A stretch of DNA of 5,698 nt from a bacterium. GTDB taxonomy: Bacteria; Patescibacteriota; Gracilibacteria; UM-FILTER-43-11. The stretch lies in contig JAUHXI010000100.1 of the NCBI GenBank assembly GCA_030426875.1, positions 1-5,698 of the forward strand, in the 5' to 3' direction. The notes under the pieces are model-generated. The model searched no databases, was not told the origin of the DNA, and worked only from the letters and a program-made list of their open reading frames with translations. This document shows positions 1 through 3,720 of this stretch, in pieces; the first letter of the stretch is position 1; each line of letters opens with the position of its first letter. The position numbers and the translations under genes are program-made.

Positions 1-28
1 TGATGTTGTGATGATTTAGAACATTGGC

Positions 29-66
29 AAAATCCCCTCCTGGCCTGAAGTCAGGAGGGGATTTTA
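29..66 (+). terminator. Strong intrinsic terminator of a gene upstream of the window
   Basis: A perfect 14-bp inverted repeat (arms 29-42 and 52-65, AAAATCCCCTCCTG and its complement) encloses a 9-nt loop. The stem core is G/C-rich and the outer arm ends in TTTT, the form of a Rho-independent terminator. The A-run and T-run flank both sides, so it could work in either direction. A reading frame ending in TAG at 17-19 lies just upstream and may be the tail of the preceding gene, but only five codons are visible. Its presence argues that translation of the next gene starts well to the right, not at the TTG at 24. Confidence 0.8.
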
Positions 67-102
67 AATGTCTTAATTTTTTGAGCGAATCCGCTAAAGC
101 TT

Positions 103-132
103 TTGATTTTAACGGTGTTTTCATGATAAACT
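103..132 (+). promoter_or_regulatory. Possible promoter of the secreted beta-rich protein gene
   Basis: TTGATT (103-108) and TAAACT (127-132) are separated by 18 nt, and TG sits one base before the -10 hexamer (extended -10 form). Each hexamer matches the sigma-70 consensus at about 4 of 6 positions. Transcription would start near 139, about 20 nt before the ATG at 159, and the ATG at 123 would then lie upstream of the transcript. This is pattern matching in AT-rich DNA, so chance matches are likely. No Shine-Dalgarno motif precedes the ATG at 159; the leader is A-rich. Confidence 0.3.
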
Positions 133-158
133 TGAATCAAGAAAAAACGAAAATAAAA

Positions 159-1124
159 ATGAAAAAAACAGCAAATATTTTGAAAAAAACAGCTTATTCA
201 TGGCTCATTGCTGGAGTTGTGATGGCGATGACAGATTTAGCGCAGGCTAGGATTGTTTTTCAAAGTGAATTCTTACTTGAAAATACAGGGGGGAATGCCT
301 GGGTGATTGACTCTGAGGATGATGCAACAGGGGATCTTCAGCTTCAATTTGGAAGTTTTTTAGCTGAAACCATCACTTTTGACAGTGGAAATGATTGGTT
401 TGAGCTGAGTAATGATTTGAGCTTGAATAACAATCAATTGATTGAAGCTGAAATCGAAAATGTCTCTGCTTTGCCTGGGGGAGGAGGGGGGTTGGGGGCT
501 GCAGGTGAAGGACGCATTGTCATTCTTGATACATTGGACAATACAGCTCCTGGTTGCACGATCGATCCCTTTTGTGCGGCTGGGCCATATATTTGGAATG
601 GCAGCATTTGGCTTGCATTAGCAAGTACTGATTCAAGCTCAACTAAATACGTGCATCTTGATATCTTTGGGTCAGTGACTGAATCGGTTAAATTTGGAGG
701 AATGGCAGGCGAACAAGTGGGTGTTATTATTTTTGATCCCGATGGCGTTAGCTATATGAGGTATGCAGTGCCTGTGCCTGATGATTGGGAAAGCGGAACA
801 GACATTGTGGCAAGAATCTATTGGTCACCTACTGATAATAGTAATGGTGACGTTGACTTTAACTTTGACTTTGCTAGCTTTGCGGTGGGGGAGCAGATGT
901 TATCAACGTCTTTCACTGACCTCATTCCCGCGGCAAGTTATGAGACCGTTGCTATTAACACTCAAGATGATCTTTATTCATTCACGGTAGATTTGCCAAA
1001 TGCTAGCCTTGCTGCAGATGACATTATAACTTTTAGATTGGGCCGAAATGGTAGCAATGCAGGTGACACATATATTAGTGATATATATATCCTTTTAGTG
1101 AGGCTTGAGTACACCGCTTCGTAG
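159..1124 (+). CDS. Secreted beta-rich protein with tail-fibre-like modules
   Basis: The function is not known; a surface adhesin or appendage component is an inference. From the ATG at 159 the product is 321 aa. Residues 1-30 form a Sec-type signal peptide: a Lys-rich start, a hydrophobic core about 12-27, and AQA just before Arg31. The frame stays open back to a TTG at 24, but that start lies beside the terminator hairpin and would bury the signal peptide; the ATG at 123 is a weaker alternative. The mature protein is acidic and rich in Asp, Ser, Asn and Gly. Residues 34-101 look like a strand-rich segment (LQLQFG..ETITFDSGNDWFELSNDLSL..NQLIEAEIEN). A Gly-rich linker follows (106-117). Residues 118-156 resemble the short GRIVYNT..LY.WNGS.W..L motif of phage tail fibres, with Cys133 and Cys139 placed to form a disulfide. 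Residues about 203-318 (PDDW.SG..IVARIYW ... LAADDIITFRLGRNGSNAGDTYISDIYILLVRLEY) resemble a beta-sandwich tail domain seen in phage and environmental structural proteins. The resemblance is from memory, not a search. No membrane anchor or SLH domain is visible. Confidence 0.75.
   Translation: MKKTANILKKTAYSWLIAGVVMAMTDLAQARIVFQSEFLLENTGGNAWVIDSEDDATGDLQLQFGSFLAETITFDSGNDWFELSNDLSLNNNQLIEAEIENVSALPGGGGGLGAAGEGRIVILDTLDNTAPGCTIDPFCAAGPYIWNGSIWLALASTDSSSTKYVHLDIFGSVTESVKFGGMAGEQVGVIIFDPDGVSYMRYAVPVPDDWESGTDIVARIYWSPTDNSNGDVDFNFDFASFAVGEQMLSTSFTDLIPAASYETVAINTQDDLYSFTVDLPNASLAADDIITFRLGRNGSNAGDTYISDIYILLVRLEYTAS
477..498 (+). repeat. G-run tract encoding the Gly linker
   Basis: Four G runs of 5, 2, 6 and 5 bases lie within 22 nt on the coding strand and encode the Pro-Gly-rich linker (PGGGGGLGAAGEG). 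It is the most G-dense spot in an otherwise AT-leaning gene. It could fold as a two-tetrad G-quadruplex, and the 6-G run is a candidate for polymerase slippage. The frame is intact across it in this copy. Confidence 0.6.
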
Positions 1125-1363
1125 GTGTTAAAAATTTACCTTATGCACCCCTCGAACACTCTCTTATGATTATAATGTTTTAGGAGAGCTTGCTTCCTAA
1201 CTCGCTGATTTTAAGGCTGGCAACAGTTGCCCAAAAAATAGGGGTGTGCCTAAGGTGAGTTAATAATTAAGTTAAACGCCCCTTTTTATCAAAGAGAAAA
1301 CTTTAGAAGTTTGAATCTGTCATGATCTTGCATTCCAAATGAGTTTTTTAAAACCAATTTTTA
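1125..1363. other. Convergent intergenic region, no protein gene
   Basis: These 239 nt separate the stop codons of two converging genes. I see no credible coding frame and no tRNA fold. What it holds: a perfect TATAAT hexamer at 1171-1176 without a recognisable -35; an inverted repeat TTAGGA...TCCTAA at 1180-1200 (6 bp plus a wobble, no T-run after it); a 13-nt near-palindrome GGCAACAGTTGCC at 1219-1231; the terminator-like hairpin at 1241-1287; and a weak A/T hairpin at 1298-1312. The density of dyads is more than a plain spacer needs, which is why a small RNA is raised as a possibility. Confidence 0.6.
1232..1287. terminator. Probable bidirectional terminator between convergent genes
   Basis: On the + strand GGGGTGT (1241-1247) pairs with ACGCCCC (1276-1282) through seven pairs including one G-U, and TTTTT follows at 1283-1287. 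On the - strand the same arms pair with one mismatch and are followed by TATTTTTT (from 1240 down to 1233). The 28-nt loop is long but contains a short TTAA..TTAA dyad that could stack inside it. The position, after both stop codons (1124 on + and 1364 on -), fits a shared terminator. The long loop keeps confidence moderate. Confidence 0.45.
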
Positions 1364-2410
1364 TTATAGTTGATCCACAATTTCATCGGCCCTTTTTTTG
1401 ATATGAGCCGCAATGGGTTGAGTGTCTTTATTGGCTTCCCAAGCTTCAGTAGCCTTTATTTTAGTTTCTTCTGCTTTAGCCAAGGCTTCATCATTTTTGC
1501 CTTGAACTGCTAAAATGTAAGTATCCACCAAAAGGTCATATGCTCTCGCAATTTTAGCTGCTCCTAAAATCACAGCATTGCTAGAGTCATTTTTATACGC
1601 TTGCTGAGTCATGTCCACCGCCAGTTCGGATGATTTTTTGGCTGATATGATGTCTTTATTGGCAATATAAACCTCAATTTGAGCCAAATTCAATTCAGAT
1701 TGAGTCAATAAAAACTGTGAATCTCCACCGTTCATAATAACTCTTAGCAGGTAGAGGCTCTCAGCCACATCGGCACGACTGAGTACTTTACTTGGATTGA
1801 CTGAGCCATCAGCTTCTTTAGGAATGATTCCAAAGGAGGCTCCATAATTGATATATCCAGTGTACCATTTATCAGGGCTCACACCAGGCACGACCTCTTT
1901 CCCCTCAAAGGCAGACACATCAATCCCATGAGCTTCTAAAGTCATTTTTAAAAACACAGCCATGGTCACAGGCTCACCGCCTGCAAAGGTGCCATCATCC
2001 CCATTCCCACTCACAAAACCTTTATCAAAGGCCACTTGAACATAAGGGGCAAACCATTGGTCACCTCTCACATCAGGAAAAAGCCCAGCCTGATACGGCT
2101 TAGAGCTATCAACCACAGCCGATTCAAAAATAACCTTTAGACTTTCGGCCTTTTTAATAGAGTTATCAGGCTTAAAAGAACCATCATCATAACCACCAAA
2201 AATACCCGCCTCTTTCAAATAAAGAATAGGAGTGTAGCGGGTATGGTTTTGAGGCACATCTGTGAAGGCAGTTGATTGGGGTGGTACATTTTGAATTCCC
2301 GAATCCGTTGACTGGGCAAAAAGAGCAGGCGCACCGATTAAAAACAAAAGCAGAACAAGGGCTAGGCTTGCAAAATGAAGAAAGTGCTTCAATTGAGAGG
2401 TGAGTTTCAT
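1364..2410 (-). CDS. Secreted protein with three S-layer homology domains
   Basis: 348 aa, exported and likely held at the cell surface. Residues 1-32 are a signal peptide: Lys3/Lys8, a long Leu-rich core (about 13-26) and APALFA before Gln33. Three SLH-like modules follow after a short Pro/Ser linker: about 47-98 (FTDV...ILYLKEAGIFGGYDDGSFKPD), about 108-164 (FPDVRGDQWFAPYV..A.DKGFVSGNGDDGTF) and about 172-228 (VSPDKWYTGYINYGASFGIIP). SLH triplets generally bind secondary cell-wall polysaccharide and anchor proteins to the envelope. The binding-loop motif, TRAE in classic members, is eroded: IKKAE at 85-89, VTMAV at 148-152 and LSRAD at 210-214, so only the third keeps the Arg and an acidic residue. 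Residues about 232-348 are predicted helical, Ala/Lys/Glu-rich and TPR- or coiled-coil-like; the role is unknown. The gene has its own promoter-like site and lies 116 bp downstream of rpsG. No Shine-Dalgarno motif precedes the ATG; the leader is A-rich. The family call is secure, the specific role is not. Confidence 0.88.
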   Translation of the reverse strand: MKLTSQLKHFLHFASLALVLLLFLIGAPALFAQSTDSGIQNVPPQSTAFTDVPQNHTRYTPILYLKEAGIFGGYDDGSFKPDNSIKKAESLKVIFESAVVDSSKPYQAGLFPDVRGDQWFAPYVQVAFDKGFVSGNGDDGTFAGGEPVTMAVFLKMTLEAHGIDVSAFEGKEVVPGVSPDKWYTGYINYGASFGIIPKEADGSVNPSKVLSRADVAESLYLLRVIMNGGDSQFLLTQSELNLAQIEVYIANKDIISAKKSSELAVDMTQQAYKNDSSNAVILGAAKIARAYDLLVDTYILAVQGKNDEALAKAEETKIKATEAWEANKDTQPIAAHIKKRADEIVDQL

Positions 2411-2438
2411 TGTTTATTTTTTTATTTCGACTGGGCCA

Positions 2439-2467
2439 AATCTATCACATTAAAGAGAAAAAGGCAA
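2439..2467 (-). promoter_or_regulatory. Possible promoter of the SLH protein gene
   Basis: Read on the - strand, TTGCCT (2467-2462) and TAGATT (2444-2439) are 17 nt apart, with TGA directly before the -10 (extended -10). Each hexamer matches consensus at 4 of 6. Transcription would start near 2432, giving a leader of about 22 nt before the ATG at 2410. The -35 hexamer lies inside the T-rich tail of the rpsG terminator, so one gene's end and the next gene's start are packed together. Confidence 0.35.
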
Positions 2468-2498
2468 ACTTGAATCAGTTTTAATTACCGATATCAAG
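2452..2498 (-). terminator. Likely terminator of the rpoC-rpsL-rpsG transcript
   Basis: On the - strand CTTGA (2498-2494), a bulged T and ATCGGT (2492-2487) pair with ACTGAT (2479-2474) and TCAAG (2473-2469). This gives 11 pairs including one G-U, with a 7-nt AATTAAA loop. The T-rich stretch TTTGCCTTTTTCTCTTT follows at 2468-2452. The hairpin begins about 28 nt after the rpsG stop codon. The T-run is interrupted by GCC, so efficiency may be partial. If it works, the SLH gene is outside the ribosomal operon. Confidence 0.5.
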
Positions 2499-2526
2499 TC
2501 AGCCATTCCTATGGACACGTCTTAAA

Positions 2527-2988
2527 TTAACGATTGTAACGGGCTAAATGAGCAAAAGCTTTATTAGCAGCCGCCATTCTATGAACATCTTCACGCTTTT
2601 TAAAGGCCGCTCCTGATTCTTTGCTGGCTTCCATCAATTCATTTGCAAGGCGTTTACCCATAGCACTTCCCTTTTTACCTCGGCATGCTCCAATGATCCA
2701 GCGGATGCTCAAGGCCAATTGACGCTTAGGTTTTACCTCTACAGGAATTTGATACACACTCCCTCCCACACGCTTAGCTTTAACTTCCATATTGGGCATT
2801 ACATTTCGAATGGCTTTTTCGAATACTTCTTCAGGGCTCTTGATTCCTTGCTCTCTCATCTGCCTCATGGCATCAGCAAAAATAGCACGAGAAATAGATT
2901 TTTTACCGCGAAGCATCATGCAGTTAATGAATTTTTCAATCCATTCAGTTGAACCAACAGGAATATATTGTTTTCGGACTTTACTCAC
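2527..2988 (-). CDS. rpsG: 30S ribosomal protein S7
   Basis: 153 aa, close to the usual 155-156. S7 is a primary 16S rRNA binder that nucleates the 30S head and lies near the E site and mRNA exit. Recognisable blocks run in order: the basic start and FINCMMLRGKKS (about 20-32), NVMPNMEVKAKRVGGSVYQIPVEV (about 62-85), LSIRWIIGACR (about 93-103), ANELMEASKESGAAFKKREDVHRMAAANKAFAH (about 115-147). The tail ends AHLARYNR rather than the common AHYRW, a small lineage difference. The start is a GTG at 2988: a stop codon lies four codons upstream in the same frame, and the next Met is inside the conserved core. No Shine-Dalgarno motif is present before the GTG. It follows rpsL after 133 nt of very AT-rich DNA. 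fusA and tuf, its usual downstream partners, are not here. In E. coli S7 regulates its operon through the rpsL-rpsG spacer; whether that holds here cannot be told. Confidence 0.97.
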   Translation of the reverse strand: MSKVRKQYIPVGSTEWIEKFINCMMLRGKKSISRAIFADAMRQMREQGIKSPEEVFEKAIRNVMPNMEVKAKRVGGSVYQIPVEVKPKRQLALSIRWIIGACRGKKGSAMGKRLANELMEASKESGAAFKKREDVHRMAAANKAFAHLARYNR

Positions 2989-3121
2989 GTGGGAATATTA
3001 AAGATTAAAGGTTGAATATTAAATTTGAAAATGGCTTTAACGTTTTAAATAATATAATGCTCAATTTAAATATTTGAATAGAAACTTTAATATTTAAAAT
3101 TTAACATTTAAAATTTAAAAT
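2989..3121. other. AT-rich rpsL-rpsG spacer with ATTTAAA heptad repeats
   Basis: The 12-mer ATTTAAAATTTA occurs three times, at 3092-3103, 3106-3117 and 3113-3124 (periods 14 and 7); the last copy runs into the rpsL stop codon. Nearer rpsG, GAATATTAAA is repeated at 2993-3002 and 3014-3023, 21 nt apart. A weak promoter-like pair exists on the - strand (TTCAAA at 3078-3073, TATTAT at 3054-3049, 18-nt gap), but such matches are expected by chance in DNA this AT-rich. The spacer is long for a ribosomal operon and contains almost no G or C. It may be a regulatory leader for rpsG or merely drifted sequence. Confidence 0.5.
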
Positions 3122-3541
3122 TTATTTCTTAGGTTTCTTAGCTCCATAACGACTACGACCTTGTTTACGGTCGGCCACACCCTGAGTGTCAAGCACACCA
3201 CGAGTGATATGGTAGGGGACTCCAGGTAGATCCTTCACCCGACCTCCATAAATAGTCACCACCGAATGCTCTTGCAAGTTATGACCTTCACCCATGATGT
3301 AAGCATTCACCTCCTTACCATTAGTTAAGCGTACCCGAGCAATCTTACGCAAGGCAGAGTTTGGTTTTTTTGGAGTCATGGTGGTTACCTTAACACAAAC
3401 ACCACGTTTTTGAGGGGCTCCCTTTTTAAGGGGTACATTTCGGTTCTTCAAAGAGTTGTAAGTATACTGAAGCGCAGGAGCTTTACTCTTCTTTTTTTGG
3501 TTCCTTCTAGATTTTCGAACGAGCTGATTGATAGTTGGCAT
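3122..3541 (-). CDS. rpsL: 30S ribosomal protein S12
   Basis: 139 aa. S12 sits at the decoding centre between head and body of the 30S subunit and affects decoding accuracy. Diagnostic blocks: MPTINQLVRK at the start, PQKRGVC (44-50), TPKKPNSALRK (56-66), GEGHNLQEHS (84-93), GGRVKDLPGV (99-108) and a KPKK tail. Lys58 and Lys103 correspond to E. coli Lys43 and Lys88 in precursor numbering, the positions whose changes give streptomycin resistance; both are wild type. Asp104 is at the place methylthiolated by RimO in E. coli. Compared with E. coli (124 aa) there are about 15 extra residues at about 24-43, as in the long S12 of Bacillus and relatives, so length is normal for that type. Pro109 occupies a position that is Arg in E. 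coli and Bacillus (GVRYH). The ATG at 3541 gives the canonical N terminus; no Shine-Dalgarno motif precedes it. It lies 165 nt after rpoC with no ybxF-like gene between. Confidence 0.98.
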   Translation of the reverse strand: MPTINQLVRKSRRNQKKKSKAPALQYTYNSLKNRNVPLKKGAPQKRGVCVKVTTMTPKKPNSALRKIARVRLTNGKEVNAYIMGEGHNLQEHSVVTIYGGRVKDLPGVPYHITRGVLDTQGVADRKQGRSRYGAKKPKK

Positions 3542-3592
3542 TATTCTTGATTACTTGTTATTTATTACTTAATCTTCTAATTTTCATTCTTT

Positions 3593-3653
3593 TTGAGTCG
3601 GGCTAATTCATTGTCTGGAAATCATAATGAACGCATTGAGTCAGGCAAATCAT
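3593..3653. repeat. Two imperfect direct repeats flanking the putative rpsL promoter -10
   Basis: Copy A (3593-3611, TTGAGTCGGGCTAATTCAT) and copy B (3636-3653, TTGAGTCAGGCAAATCAT) agree at 16 positions, with two substitutions and one 1-base gap. They start 43 nt apart, close to four helical turns. Copy B overlaps the putative -35 and copy A lies just past the predicted transcription start. They could be binding sites for a regulator, or a chance duplication. Confidence 0.4.
3621..3648 (-). promoter_or_regulatory. Possible internal promoter for rpsL-rpsG
   Basis: On the - strand TTGCCT (3648-3643, 4 of 6) and TATGAT (3626-3621, 5 of 6) are 16 nt apart. Transcription would start near 3614 and give a leader of about 73 nt before rpsL. 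The 165-nt gap after rpoC leaves room for a promoter, and str operons often have one of their own. The same TTGCCT hexamer is used in the candidate SLH promoter. Confidence 0.35.
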
Positions 3654-3697
3654 AGCTTTGCATTAGAAATTTTGGACCTCAAGCCTAGCAGTAGTTA

Positions 3698-3720
3698 AGG
3701 CCAATGTCAATCTTTGGCCT
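3698..3720 (-). other. Hairpin over the rpoC stop codon
   Basis: AGGCCAA (3720-3714 on the - strand) and TTGGCCT (3704-3698) form a perfect 7-bp stem with a 9-nt loop that holds the rpoC TGA. No T-run follows, so it is not a classic intrinsic terminator. It could stabilise or mark a processing point of the rpoC message before rpsL, or be fortuitous. Confidence 0.4.

Noticed and set aside
24..158. A 45-residue N-terminal extension of the secreted protein starting from TTG at 24
   Set aside because: It would begin beside and run through a strong terminator hairpin and would push the signal peptide into the interior. The ATG at 159 gives a normal Sec signal peptide.
763..990. A 75-residue + strand frame within the secreted protein gene
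   Set aside because: It is in a different frame of a gene with a coherent protein; its Leu/Thr repeats come from reading the Asp/Phe codons out of frame.
1177..1290. Likeness to a tracrRNA or guide scaffold (GTTTTAGG..., AAGGCT, small hairpin, T-tailed hairpin)
   Set aside because: There is no repeat array, no anti-repeat partner and no cas gene in the window; the likeness covers only a few short words.
1298..1312. AAACTT-TAG-AAGTTT hairpin as the SLH gene terminator
   Set aside because: Six pairs, mostly A-T, with a 3-nt loop and no proper T-run; too weak compared with the hairpin at 1241-1287.
2719..3001. + strand frames opposite rpsG
   Set aside because: They are antisense to the conserved S7 coding region, with no signals of their own.
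3049..3078. A promoter inside the rpsL-rpsG spacer (TTCAAA, TATTAT)
   Set aside because: The DNA is almost all A and T, so such hexamer pairs are expected by chance; it is noted only within the spacer entry.
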